This document shows positions 1 through 7,986 of a stretch of DNA of 32,766 bases, in pieces. Positions within the stretch are counted from its first letter, which is position 1. The number at the start of each line of letters is the position of its first letter. The stretch is from Lachnospiraceae bacterium. GTDB taxonomy: Bacteria > Bacillota > Clostridia > Lachnospirales > Lachnospiraceae. A program made the position numbers and the translations under genes. The stretch spans positions 1-32,766 of the forward strand of contig JAILBQ010000031.1 in the NCBI GenBank assembly GCA_024680815.1, read 5' to 3'. The notes beneath the pieces were generated by a model. That model was not told where the DNA came from. It was given only the letters and a program-made list of their open reading frames with translations, and did no database searches.

Positions 1-678
1 GCCCGGGGCTGCCGACTGGGGGTGAAGCTCTCCGCCGGGAATGGCGGAAAAGCTCCCGTCCACGCTCTTAAAGACCCGGTCGCCCACGAAGCTGGCTCCG
101 AACCCCTCGGGCCTGTCAAACTTGAAATAATAGGTCTCAGGCTGGGGATGGCGGTGGGGAAGATAGCCCGACCAGTTGCCCCTGTCGTTTAACACCTCGC
201 CCAGAACCATATTGGACTCAGGACAGATATCGTGGTCAAATATGGTGTTCACCCGCCTTTTGGCCGTGTTCCCGAACTTCCCGACAGAGGAATAGCCCCA
301 GGGAGCATCCTCGGGGGCGTAGAGCTTCGAGGGGAATGACCTGTCATTCTTTGTACACTGAACAAGGATCTCGGAGGCCGCTGATGACTTTACCTCCGCC
401 TTAACTCCCGAAGGCACATGCAGCGCCCAGGGGCCCTCTGTAAACACGCTCTCACGGGAAACCGTCTTTTCCTCACTCTCCCACTGATACGTGATCTTTC
501 CGGAAAGCAGAAGGATCGCGGTCTCTTCACCGTTCCTCAAGAATTCCCTTGTCTCCCCTTCCCTCATCCTGTAGACTCTGATATCCATCAGCATATCGGA
601 ATATTCATTGTCATAGGTGGTAAGGATCTGTTCGCCCTTATCGTCAAAAACGGGATAACCGAAAACCTTTTTCTCCAT
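1..678 (-). CDS. iolB: 5-deoxy-glucuronate isomerase IolB (C-terminus cut by window edge)
   Basis: Cytoplasmic isomerase converting 5-deoxy-D-glucuronate to 2-deoxy-5-keto-D-gluconate in myo-inositol breakdown. The first 226 residues are present; the family is usually about 270, so about 40 residues lie off the left edge. The start (MEKKVFGYPV) lies 3 bases after the iolD stop, with its ribosome site inside the iolD end, so translation is probably coupled. The cupin metal site is visible as LPHRHPQPETYYF, giving His175, His177 and Glu181 as likely ligands, and GGELHPQ follows near residue 217. It is the last visible gene of the leftward iolE-G-tal-D-B operon. Nothing looks broken; the truncation is only the window edge. 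Confidence 0.95.
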   Translation of the reverse strand, partial: MEKKVFGYPVFDDKGEQILTTYDNEYSDMLMDIRVYRMREGETREFLRNGEETAILLLSGKITYQWESEEKTVSRESVFTEGPWALHVPSGVKAEVKSSAASEILVQCTKNDRSFPSKLYAPEDAPWGYSSVGKFGNTAKRRVNTIFDHDICPESNMVLGEVLNDRGNWSGYLPHRHPQPETYYFKFDRPEGFGASFVGDRVFKSVDGSFSAIPGGELHPQSAAPG

Positions 679-681
679 ACT

Positions 682-2613
682 TTAATATACCCTCGCTTCC
701 TTACGGAATTTAAGAACCTCGTCAGCGGCTTCGCGGACGCTTTCGCTCTTTGATTCCATTGCCATTCCCACGTTCCACCAGGCGCCGTACCCGTCCGTCA
801 TGGTCTTCGGAACAACCTTGAGGTCAAAGAGGCAGGCCACCTCCTGCTTTTTCGAATCCAGCAGGGCATCCCGGAGCTCCTCCACCGACCGGCAGGTATA
901 GGTCTTCATTCCGTAGCCCTCGCCTATTTTCGCATAGTCCGTGGGAACCAGATTGCCGGTGGGCTTCTTTCCGTCGGTATAGCGGAATTCCGTGGCAAGG
1001 CTGTTCATGCCGTGGGTCATCTCTAGATTGTTTATGCAGCCGAAGCCGTTGTTGTCAAATACCAGAATATTTGTCTTGATCCTCTCCTGCATTATGGTTC
1101 CCAGCTCGCTGGAAAGCATCTGGAAGCCGGCGTCGCCGACAACGGTGTATTCCTCGTTATCCGGCTCAGCCATCTTAACTCCCATGGACGCCCCTATTTC
1201 ATAGCCCATGCAGGAATAGCCGTACTCAACATGGTAGCCGCCCCGCTTGTCGGTCTTCCATATCCTCTGGAGGCAGCTGGGAAGGGAGCCGCCGGCCGTG
1301 ATAACCGTGTCGTCCGGCCCCATGACGGCCCTGAGGGTCATAAGCGCGGCGGTCTGGGTTAAGGAGGTGCCGTAAAGCTTTACAAACTCCGGAATTGTGC
1401 GGGGATCCCTGGGCTTTATGATAGGCTCGAAGTCCTCGCCGGTGCAGATGATTCCGCCCAGTCTCTCCAGCTCCTTATCCCACTCGTCCTTAACTTCCTT
1501 TATCTCATTGGTATAGGAGGCCCTGTAGCCCCTCTCCTTCAGTATCTCCGAAAGAGCTTCAAGAGTTGCCTTCGCGTCTCCCACGGCCTTGACAGAATCA
1601 TATTTATACGCGTGGAAACGGCTGTTATTTATTGAAACAAACTTCACGTTTTCATTCTGGAAAAGCCATTTGGAGCTGGTGGTGAAGTCGGACATCCTTG
1701 TTCCCACCGCTATAACGCAGTCCGCGCCGCTGGCGATCTTATTTGACGCTGAGGTACCTGTAACTCCGATACCGCCGAGGCAGTACGGGTCGGAGGATTT
1801 GCAGGCGCTCTTTCCGGCCTGGGTCTCGCCGAAAGGAATGTTAAAGTCCGCGGCAAATTTCTCCAGGGTTTCCCCGGCAAGAGAATAGCGCACGCCGCCG
1901 CCCACAATGATAATAGGCTTTTTCGAACCGGAAATAACATCCGCTATGTCAATGAGTTCCTCCTTTACAGCCACGGGTCTGGTTATCCTGTGGATCCTCT
2001 TCTTAAAGAAGCTCTCGGGGTAATCAAAGGCCTCTCCCTCCACGTCCTGGGGAAGGGCTATGGCCACGGCCCCGGTGTCGGCAGGATCCGTAAGAACCCT
2101 CATGGCGTTGATAAGGGCCGTCATTATCTGCTCCGGCCTCTGAATCCTGTCCCAATACTTCACCACCGGCTTAAATGCGTCGTTGGTGGTGGTGGCAAGG
2201 CTCGTGGGCTGCTCCAGCTGCTGCAGCACCGGATCGGGCTGCCTGGAGGCAAAGGTATCCGCCGGGAACACCAGCAGAGGAATATTATTTACCGTCGCGG
2301 TAGCGCAGCCTATAACCATGTTGGCGGCTCCCGGCCCCACCGAGGAGGCGCAGGGAATGATCTTTTTCCTGTCATTCTGCTTTGCGTAGGCAATGGCTGT
2401 GTGGCACATTCCCTGTTCATTTCTGCCCTGCATGACCTTTAAGCCGCCGGGATCGTTATCCAGGGCCTCACCCAGCCCGACCGCTATTCCGTGTCCGAAA
2501 AGGGTGAAGAAGGCCTCCACAAATTTGGTCTCTTCTCCGTCCATTGAAACGTACTGGTTATCCAGAAATTTAACTATAGCCTGCGCCGTTGTCAGTCTTA
2601 TGGTTTTTTCCAT
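682..2613 (-). CDS. iolD: 3D-trihydroxycyclohexane-1,2-dione hydrolase IolD (ThDP-dependent)
   Basis: Thiamine-diphosphate enzyme that hydrolytically opens the ring of 3D-(3,5/4)-trihydroxycyclohexane-1,2-dione to 5-deoxyglucuronate. At 643 residues it matches the usual family length of about 640. The N-terminal pyrimidine-binding domain carries GRNEQGM with the expected catalytic Glu66; a central domain follows (about 190-350). The C-terminal pyrophosphate domain holds the ThDP/Mg motif starting GDAGF at 493 and ending at DNN (520-522). A Glu/Gly-rich GHGIAVGLGEAL segment near 40-51 is typical of IolD. It lies 21 bases after the transaldolase-family gene and 3 bases before iolB, in the same operon. 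Identification is secure by family signature and context. Confidence 0.96.
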   Translation of the reverse strand: MEKTIRLTTAQAIVKFLDNQYVSMDGEETKFVEAFFTLFGHGIAVGLGEALDNDPGGLKVMQGRNEQGMCHTAIAYAKQNDRKKIIPCASSVGPGAANMVIGCATATVNNIPLLVFPADTFASRQPDPVLQQLEQPTSLATTTNDAFKPVVKYWDRIQRPEQIMTALINAMRVLTDPADTGAVAIALPQDVEGEAFDYPESFFKKRIHRITRPVAVKEELIDIADVISGSKKPIIIVGGGVRYSLAGETLEKFAADFNIPFGETQAGKSACKSSDPYCLGGIGVTGTSASNKIASGADCVIAVGTRMSDFTTSSKWLFQNENVKFVSINNSRFHAYKYDSVKAVGDAKATLEALSEILKERGYRASYTNEIKEVKDEWDKELERLGGIICTGEDFEPIIKPRDPRTIPEFVKLYGTSLTQTAALMTLRAVMGPDDTVITAGGSLPSCLQRIWKTDKRGGYHVEYGYSCMGYEIGASMGVKMAEPDNEEYTVVGDAGFQMLSSELGTIMQERIKTNILVFDNNGFGCINNLEMTHGMNSLATEFRYTDGKKPTGNLVPTDYAKIGEGYGMKTYTCRSVEELRDALLDSKKQEVACLFDLKVVPKTMTDGYGAWWNVGMAMESKSESVREAADEVLKFRKEARVY

Positions 2614-2634
2614 TTATTTATACCCCGCTCCTTT

Positions 2635-3693
2635 CTATACCACCATGTAGCCTCTGATAAGCTGGACAAGGCTGTCGTAGCCGCCGAGGAACTGGTTGAT
2701 GGTCGCCCTGAAAGCACCGTAATGCTGGAATTCCTCGGGCTTTAAGCCGTCGGGCTCATAGGCCTTGTTGAACTCGTCCAGAGTTTTAAGGGCATCCAGA
2801 AGCTTACTATCAACAGGGGTGTCCATATTGTTCTTTATCTCGATCCCGCAGTCCTCGAACTTTCTCTGCCAGTCGGCCGTGATGGTAAGAACGATATCCC
2901 CGCCGATGAACTGCTCGAAATGATTGAGATTCCTGTAGGCCGCCACCAGAAGCTTGGTTCTGTATTTCTTCTCCATGTAGATCTTATAGGCGTTCTTAAC
3001 GACGGCCACACCGGCCATGTCCAGCGCCTCGGGCAGGATGCAGGTATCAGTGCCCTTGAGATAATTCTTCAGATAATCATCGACCCGGCCCACCATAATC
3101 GTGCAGACCGGATGCATCCAGGAAATGTCCTTTCCCTCGGCCTCTCTTCTGTTTAAACCCCTTTCAACCGCCTCGGCCACCGCCAGGGCCTGGCTGCAGG
3201 TAAAGGAAACCGTGGCGTTTATGGAAACACCCTGATAGGTAAGCTCCTCAAAGGCTGCGATTCCGGCCATGCTGGCAGGAGCCTTGATCTGGGAATTCTC
3301 CACAAGGGAAGCCAGCTGCATGGCATGCTCCACCATTTTATCAGTGTTCTGGTAATACTTGGCGTTGGTCTGGAACGAAATACGCCCCTTCTGACCGTGG
3401 CTCTCCTTAAAGATGGGAAGGAGGAGCTTTGACGCCTTTGTTCCCAGAGCTTCTATCGTTCTCCAGGACACATCGTCTTCTGTATAGGTGGGATTGTTCT
3501 TAATTATATCCCTGATGGTATCCTCCCATTCGGGAAGCTCCTTTTTCAGCACATTGCCCACGATAACGGGATTTGTTGTGGCGCCTACTCCTCCGTTGGT
3601 CTCGATGGAGTGCTGAAGCTCCCTGCAGCTGCAGGAATCGTTCCATATCTCGGTAAGGGGAAATTTCTCGGTTGCTTCTTTAAGTTTAGACAT
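2635..3693 (-). CDS. Transaldolase-family protein, possible aldolase, in the inositol operon
   Basis: A class I (Schiff-base) transaldolase-fold protein of 352 residues. The lysine expected to form the Schiff base is Lys137 in QIKAPAS. Other family positions are recognisable: Asp19, Asn41 in ATTNP, Asn and Thr in INATV, Arg in MVGRVDD and Arg in AAYRN. Two active-site positions differ from classical transaldolases. The acid-base Glu (SxEVD in the family) is Gln108 in SFQTN, and the Phe before VGR is Met. Gln at the first position is the fructose-6-phosphate aldolase state, so an aldolase reaction is as likely as a transaldolase one. It sits between iolG and iolD with short gaps (14 and 21 bases), so a role in inositol carbon flow is inferred. 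The substrate is unknown. Confidence 0.85.
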   Translation of the reverse strand: MSKLKEATEKFPLTEIWNDSCSCRELQHSIETNGGVGATTNPVIVGNVLKKELPEWEDTIRDIIKNNPTYTEDDVSWRTIEALGTKASKLLLPIFKESHGQKGRISFQTNAKYYQNTDKMVEHAMQLASLVENSQIKAPASMAGIAAFEELTYQGVSINATVSFTCSQALAVAEAVERGLNRREAEGKDISWMHPVCTIMVGRVDDYLKNYLKGTDTCILPEALDMAGVAVVKNAYKIYMEKKYRTKLLVAAYRNLNHFEQFIGGDIVLTITADWQRKFEDCGIEIKNNMDTPVDSKLLDALKTLDEFNKAYEPDGLKPEEFQHYGAFRATINQFLGGYDSLVQLIRGYMVV

Positions 3694-3707
3694 TTTAACC
3701 CTCCTTA

Positions 3708-4727
3708 TTATTTCAGTTCCATGATTTCGGAAATCTTTACGGGACGATGCTCGTCCAGGGACTTTTTGGCTGCAAGACCCATAAGCACGGGCTTTAAGCC
3801 GTCCATAACCCCAAGGGGGGTGTCCGTTCCCTTTTCGATGGCCTCAATAAACTCTCCCACTTCCTTCGCATAGGCATTCATATATCTTTCAAGGAAGAAA
3901 TGGAGCGGAACCTCTCCCGTAACCCCGTCCTTCGTGGCGACAACAACGTTTGAAGAGCTGTCATTGGCGTTCATGGCCATTCCCTTTGAGCCGAATACCT
4001 CTGCCCTCTGGTCATAGCCGTAGACCGCCTGTCTGGAGTTGTCTATGACGGCCAGTGCGCCGTTTTCCATCTTCAGCGTAACAACGGCGGTATCCACGTC
4101 ACCGGCCTCTCCGATCCCGGGATCAACAAGGACTGCAGCTTCCGTATAGACCTCTGTGGCGTCGCATCCCGCCAGGAACCTTACCATATCAAAGTCATGA
4201 ATCATCATGTCCAGAAACAGACCGCCCGAAACCTTCACGTAATCAATTGAGGGAGGCTCGGGGTCGCGGCTGGAAACGCGGATAATATGGGGATCACCGA
4301 TCTTTCCCGAAGCCACGGCATCCCTTAACGCCATGAAATTATGGTCAAACCTGCGGTTGAAGCCCACCTGGTACTTAATATCGGTTCCCTTTAAGGCGTC
4401 AACCACCGCCATTATCTTGTCCACGTCATGATCGATTGGCTTTTCGCAGAAAACATGCTTCCCGGCCTTAATGGCTTCGATGGAAATCGGCGAATGGGTA
4501 TCCGTGGATGAACAGATAAGCACCGCATCGATTTCAGGATCGTTTATTATCTCCTTATAGTCCTTCGTGGTGTTCTTTATTCCCATTTTCTTTGCCCATG
4601 CGGCTGTCTCGTCGTTAAGAAACGGATCCGCAACCGTCTTGATAACGGCGTTCTGGATAAAGTTGGTTATACTTGTAATATGAACCTTTCCTATACGTCC
4701 TGCGCCTATGATTCCTACTGTTACCAT
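3708..4727 (-). CDS. iolG: Inositol 2-dehydrogenase IolG (Gfo/Idh/MocA family)
   Basis: NAD-dependent dehydrogenase oxidising myo-inositol to 2-keto-myo-inositol (scyllo-inosose), the first step of the pathway. The 339 residues fit the family. The Rossmann nucleotide motif is GIIGAGRIGKVH at 5-16. The catalytic triad of IolG enzymes is present: Lys96 in CEKP, Asp173 and His177 in DMMIHDFD. The gene lies 40 bases after iolE and 14 before the transaldolase-family gene. A related Gfo/Idh/MocA enzyme acting on scyllo-inositol or another polyol is possible from sequence alone, but the surrounding iolE, iolD and iolB favour IolG. Confidence 0.93.
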   Translation of the reverse strand: MVTVGIIGAGRIGKVHITSITNFIQNAVIKTVADPFLNDETAAWAKKMGIKNTTKDYKEIINDPEIDAVLICSSTDTHSPISIEAIKAGKHVFCEKPIDHDVDKIMAVVDALKGTDIKYQVGFNRRFDHNFMALRDAVASGKIGDPHIIRVSSRDPEPPSIDYVKVSGGLFLDMMIHDFDMVRFLAGCDATEVYTEAAVLVDPGIGEAGDVDTAVVTLKMENGALAVIDNSRQAVYGYDQRAEVFGSKGMAMNANDSSSNVVVATKDGVTGEVPLHFFLERYMNAYAKEVGEFIEAIEKGTDTPLGVMDGLKPVLMGLAAKKSLDEHRPVKISEIMELK

Positions 4728-4767
4728 GATTCTCCTTTCTGCCGTTTTTCCCGCGGCCCGCGACTTT

Positions 4768-5667
4768 CTACAGTCCCGTATTGTCCTTTATGTATTTTCT
4801 CGCCATCATGGCGTATTCCAGCGGATTCGCCTTTGCGGGATCCTGCTCCGCTTCCACCACCATATATCCCTGATAGGAATTCTCCTCCAGCACCTTAAAG
4901 ATGGAAGGGAAATCAACACAGCCGTCTCCCGGAATCGTAAAGGCTCCCGCCCGGACGCCGTCGAGGAAGCTCATTTTCTCCTCCCGTACCCTTTTAACCA
5001 CCTCGGGCCTTATATCCTTTAAATGTACATGCTTAATCCTCTTTATATGCTTCTTAACCTGCTCGACCGGGTCTTCGCCGCAGTACGCAAAGTGGCCGCT
5101 GTCAAACAGAAGGTTCATATACTCCGGATCGGTGTTTTCCATCATCCTGTCGGTTTCGGCGGCGCTCTGCACAACGGTTCCCATGTGATGGTGGAAGGTT
5201 AAAGTGACACCGTATTCCTCTTTGGAAATCTTCCCGAGACGGTTAAGACCTTCGCAAAGCTTTTTCCACTCTTCATCGTCCATTACGTGCTTCCCCTCAA
5301 AAACGGGATGATCCTGCATTCCCTGTATGCTGTAGCTCTGCTCCGAAACACCGACAACCTTCGCTCCCATTTCTTTTAAGAAGGAAACGTGGTCACGGAA
5401 AGGCTTTTCGGTCTCCTCAAAGGGCTTTGAAATAAGAAAAGTGGAAAACCAGGCATTGCAGATTTCAATCCCCCTTAAATCAAGAGCCTTTTTAAGCTCC
5501 TTCGGATCCTTCGGATACTTATTGCCGATCTCCGAGCCCGTGAACCCCGCGAGAGCCATTTCACTCACACACTGCTGAAAGGTGTTCTCCGCCCCCAGAT
5601 CCGGGAGATCATCATTTGTCCAGGCTATCGGAGCTATACCCAGCTTTATCTTGGTTTTATCCAGCAT
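4768..5667 (-). CDS. iolE: Myo-inosose-2 dehydratase IolE
   Basis: Dehydratase of the xylose-isomerase-like TIM-barrel family, which removes water from 2-keto-myo-inositol to give 3D-(3,5/4)-trihydroxycyclohexane-1,2-dione. Length is 299 residues, as usual. The N-terminus KLGIAPIAWTNDDLPDLG and the segment ALAGFTGSEIGNKYPKD are characteristic of IolE. Likely metal-binding acids and histidines lie in LTFHHHMGT, LLFDSGHFAY, HVHLKDIR and YMVVEAEQDP. It is the first gene of the leftward operon, with a GAGGAGGG ribosome site just before its ATG and an about 64-base leader from the predicted start site. The promoter is a near-consensus one shared in a divergent region with the regulator. Confidence 0.95.
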   Translation of the reverse strand: MLDKTKIKLGIAPIAWTNDDLPDLGAENTFQQCVSEMALAGFTGSEIGNKYPKDPKELKKALDLRGIEICNAWFSTFLISKPFEETEKPFRDHVSFLKEMGAKVVGVSEQSYSIQGMQDHPVFEGKHVMDDEEWKKLCEGLNRLGKISKEEYGVTLTFHHHMGTVVQSAAETDRMMENTDPEYMNLLFDSGHFAYCGEDPVEQVKKHIKRIKHVHLKDIRPEVVKRVREEKMSFLDGVRAGAFTIPGDGCVDFPSIFKVLEENSYQGYMVVEAEQDPAKANPLEYAMMARKYIKDNTGL

Positions 5668-5690
5668 CTCTTTCCCTCCTCAAAAAACGG

Positions 5691-5707
5691 TGGTTATATT
5701 ACAACCA
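5691..5707. promoter_or_regulatory. 17-bp palindrome in the iolE leader
   Basis: TGGTT and AACCA arms flank a 7-base AT-rich centre. It lies downstream of the predicted iolE transcription start and upstream of its ribosome site. It could be a second operator or a weak RNA hairpin; the 5-bp arms are short, so chance is possible. Confidence 0.35.
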
Positions 5708-5736
5708 ATATTTAATAATAAAAGGCTAACAGCTTG

Positions 5737-5747
5737 AATTATACCAT
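5737..5747 (-). promoter_or_regulatory. Operator-like element at the iolE -10 box
   Basis: ATGGTATAATT on the minus strand matches the first 11 bases of the element at the iolR promoter (5878-5890) at 9 positions. It overlaps the -10 box. This is a degenerate copy and much of the match could come from the -10 itself, so support is moderate. Confidence 0.4.
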
Positions 5748-5765
5748 TAAAATCGCCCGTGTCAA
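5738..5765 (-). promoter_or_regulatory. Sigma-A promoter of the iolE-G-tal-D-B operon
   Basis: Reading leftward: TTGACA (5765-5760), a 16-base spacer, and TATAAT (5743-5738). Both hexamers are perfect consensus. The -10 box is preceded by ATGG, which also makes a TGn extended -10. Such a strong promoter implies tight repression when inositol is absent. Confidence 0.85.
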
Positions 5766-5858
5766 TGATTACTGGGCATTTTTATCATCTTTTCTCCGCT
5801 TAAATATCGAAAAAATGATTATATTATGAGCATATTTGTCATTTATCGGTATTTTCTC

Positions 5859-5887
5859 TTGCTATTCAGCGATTATTATGGTAAACT
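5859..5887 (+). promoter_or_regulatory. Promoter of the iolR-like regulator gene
   Basis: TTGCTA (5859-5864), a 17-base spacer, TAAACT (5882-5887). The -10 is preceded by ATGG, as in the divergent iolE promoter. It lies about 65 bases before the regulator start. Confidence 0.6.
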
Positions 5888-5890
5888 TTT
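5878..5890 (+). promoter_or_regulatory. Candidate IolR operator 1
   Basis: ATGGTAAACTTTT covers the -10 box of the regulator promoter. The identical 13 bases occur on the opposite strand over the promoter of the ABC binding-protein gene (6748-6760). Two exact copies at two promoters of the same regulon suggest a regulator site, most simply the DeoR-family protein encoded next to it. That link is inferred. Confidence 0.6.
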
Positions 5891-5953
5891 CGCAATGGGC
5901 GATTCCGCCCTGATTTTTCCCGGAAAGCCGCAGAGACGGCAGAAAGGCAAAAG

Positions 5954-6727
5954 ATGAGAACTTCAAGAATAGATGAAATGGACGACTATCTGATGGAGCA
6001 TAAAAGCGCTACCATCGACGAGCTGTGCGCGCTTTACGGCATTTCCGTAAACACGGTCCGCAGGGACTTAAACGCTCTTGTCGCCAGAGGAAGCGTTAAG
6101 AAAGTCTACGGCGGAGCCGTATCCTTAAGAACCCCCGCCTCCGACGACAGGATGAAGCCCACCGAATTCAGGGAGCGGCTTTTAAGAAACAAGAAAGCCA
6201 AATCCGTCATAGCCTCCGCCGCGGCCTCCTTTGTTTCCGAGGGGGATATAATTTTTCTCGACAGCGGCTCAACCGTTTACCGGGTTATCAAGCATCTTAA
6301 GGGGATCTCCGGCATCACGGTCATAACCAACAGCATAGCTGCCGTAAACGAAGCCATGGCCTTCCCCGATATCAACCTTATCGTTATACCGGGGATACTC
6401 AAACGCAGCACCGCTTCCACCTTCGGAACCAACTGCGTGGACTTCCTCGAAAACTACAATATCGACGTGGCATTCCTGGCATGCACCGCAATTTCCGAAC
6501 AGTTCTACGTCTGCAATTCCTTCATAGAGGAGTCCGCCCTTAAAAAAGCCGTGCTTGAAAAAAGCAATAAAAGCTGTCTCCTGGCGGACAGCTCTAAATT
6601 CGGAAAATCCGCCCTCATGACCTACGGAATGGTGGACGATTTCGATGCCATCATAACGGACAGAAAGCCGGAGAGCAGTTTCCAGGAGGGGTGCAGGGAG
6701 AGAAACTGCAAAATAATAGTTGCATAA
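5954..6727 (+). CDS. iolR: DeoR-family transcriptional regulator, IolR-like
   Basis: A 257-residue DeoR/GlpR-type regulator. The N-terminal winged helix-turn-helix shows ATIDELCALYGISVNTVRRD (about residues 19-38) followed by the family wing with VYGGAV. The C-terminal sugar-phosphate isomerase-like effector domain has FLDSGSTVYR and ITVITNSI, the phosphate-binding type of loop. DeoR regulators usually bind a phosphorylated pathway intermediate; for Bacillus IolR this is 2-deoxy-5-keto-gluconate-6-phosphate, which would suit here. It is divergent from the iolE operon and immediately upstream of the inositol-type transporter, so local repression is inferred. It carries no terminator before the next promoter, which starts 9 bases after its stop. 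Confidence 0.85.
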   Translation: MRTSRIDEMDDYLMEHKSATIDELCALYGISVNTVRRDLNALVARGSVKKVYGGAVSLRTPASDDRMKPTEFRERLLRNKKAKSVIASAAASFVSEGDIIFLDSGSTVYRVIKHLKGISGITVITNSIAAVNEAMAFPDINLIVIPGILKRSTASTFGTNCVDFLENYNIDVAFLACTAISEQFYVCNSFIEESALKKAVLEKSNKSCLLADSSKFGKSALMTYGMVDDFDAIITDRKPESSFQEGCRERNCKIIVA

Positions 6728-6736
6728 AAAATGCCC

Positions 6737-6765
6737 TTGACTTACTCAAAAGTTTACCATATAAT
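6737..6765 (+). promoter_or_regulatory. Sigma-A promoter of the sugar ABC importer operon
   Basis: TTGACT (6737-6742), 17-base spacer, TATAAT (6760-6765): near-perfect consensus. It begins right after the regulator stop. The start codon of the binding protein is about 80 bases downstream of the predicted transcription start, behind a strong AAGGAGG site. Confidence 0.88.
6748..6760 (-). promoter_or_regulatory. Candidate IolR operator 2
   Basis: The 13 bases ATGGTAAACTTTT occur here on the minus strand, identical to 5878-5890. They fill the spacer and touch the -10 box of the transporter promoter. Because the orientation is inverted relative to the promoter, the match is not explained by shared -10 sequence. 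Confidence 0.6.
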
Positions 6766-6851
6766 ATCGTACAAAGTGCAGAAGGCAATCTGCATGTGGT
6801 AATTGTTCAGGCAACTGAACGGCAATACAAATTTCCAAAGGAGGAACCTAA

Positions 6852-7928
6852 ATGAAAAAGAAAGCACTGTCAATCATTCTGTCTCTGGCAATGGTTACGG
6901 CTCTTACAGCCTGTACCGATACTGCTGCCGGAACCGCTGCTCCTGCTGCCGAGCCCGCTCCTGCTGCCGAAGAGCCCGCTCCTGCCGCTGAAGAGCCCGC
7001 TCCTGCCGCTGAAGAGGCTGCTCCTGCCGCCGACGCCGGCGGAGAGCTTTCCATCGACGTCATCCTTAAGACCACTTCTTCAGAGTACTGGGGCTATGTT
7101 CTTTCCGGAGCCGAGTCCTATATGGAAGATCATCCCAATGTAAAGGTTGAGGTCAAGGGCGCTACTTCCGAGACCGCTTATGATGAACAGCAGAACATGA
7201 TCGAGACAGACCTGAACTCCGGCGCATATGACGGCTTCGTTATTGCTCCCCTTCAGGCCGACCTTGTATCCACCCTTATCGCGGGGCAGACAAAGCCCAT
7301 CGTAGCTGTTGATACCAAGATCGAAGCTCCCGAAATCCTTTCCTTCATCGGAACCAACAATGAAGATGCCGCAAAGATGGGCGGCGAGGAAGCTGTTAAG
7401 GCCGCAAAGGCTGCCGGCTGGGACGAAGTCAAGGCTATCTGCATCTCCGGCGTACAGGGCGACGGAACCGCTGCTGCCCGTCTTTCCGGTTATCAGAAGG
7501 GCATCGAAGGCGCAGGCGGAGAATTCCTTGTAGATGAAATCCAGTATTCAGACGCTGTTGCCGACAAGGCTGTTACCTGTATGGAAGCTATCATGCAGAA
7601 CCATCCCGAAGGCATCGCCATCATCTGCACACACAATGATGACACTGCCATGGCTGCTGCCCGTGCCGCAAAGGACAACGAGGCATACAAGAACACCATT
7701 TTCCTTGGCTTCGACGGCATCCAGTCTGCCTGCAACGCCATTATCGCCGGCGAAGAGACAATGTCCGTAGCGCAGGAAGCTTACGACATGGGCTACAAGG
7801 CTGTTGACGCGGTTGTACGCGCTATCGGCGGCGAGACCCTTGACGCTTTCATCGACTCCGGCTGCTCGGTTGTTACTCCCGAAAACGCACAGGATCGTCT
7901 TGATGCTCTGCAGAGCTATCTTAACTGA
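6852..7928 (+). CDS. Sugar (probably inositol) ABC transporter substrate-binding lipoprotein
   Basis: Extracytoplasmic binding protein of the ribose/galactose type (periplasmic binding protein 4 family), 358 residues. The signal peptide ends at the lipobox LTAC with Cys21 as the lipidated residue. A low-complexity Ala/Pro/Glu linker of PAPAAEE repeats (about 31-55) follows and should hold the domain away from the membrane. The binding domain starts near residue 62 (LSIDVILKTTSSEYW); hinge and ligand elements such as DGFVIAPLQAD and AVDTKI are typical. It is the first gene of the importer operon next to iolR and the iol genes, which suggests myo-inositol as ligand. Ribose-like or other polyol ligands cannot be excluded. 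A strong hairpin follows the gene. Confidence 0.9.
   Translation: MKKKALSIILSLAMVTALTACTDTAAGTAAPAAEPAPAAEEPAPAAEEPAPAAEEAAPAADAGGELSIDVILKTTSSEYWGYVLSGAESYMEDHPNVKVEVKGATSETAYDEQQNMIETDLNSGAYDGFVIAPLQADLVSTLIAGQTKPIVAVDTKIEAPEILSFIGTNNEDAAKMGGEEAVKAAKAAGWDEVKAICISGVQGDGTAAARLSGYQKGIEGAGGEFLVDEIQYSDAVADKAVTCMEAIMQNHPEGIAIICTHNDDTAMAAARAAKDNEAYKNTIFLGFDGIQSACNAIIAGEETMSVAQEAYDMGYKAVDAVVRAIGGETLDAFIDSGCSVVTPENAQDRLDALQSYLN
6969..7031 (+). repeat. Three 21-bp tandem units in the binding-protein linker
   Basis: Units 6969-6989 and 6990-7010 are identical; 7011-7031 is a diverged copy. Each encodes EEPAPAA-type residues. The period is a multiple of three, so unit gain or loss would keep frame and alter only linker length. 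Confidence 0.85.
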
Positions 7929-7986
7929 TCAAAGGCTTGGGATCTGTAGCGAAAATGCGGACTGATCCGCAGATTTAGTCAGGAAG

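Noticed and set aside
2635-3693. Calling the gene an ordinary pentose-phosphate transaldolase
   Set aside because: The acid-base Glu is replaced by Gln and the gene sits in an inositol operon, so a plain tal assignment would overstate what can be seen.
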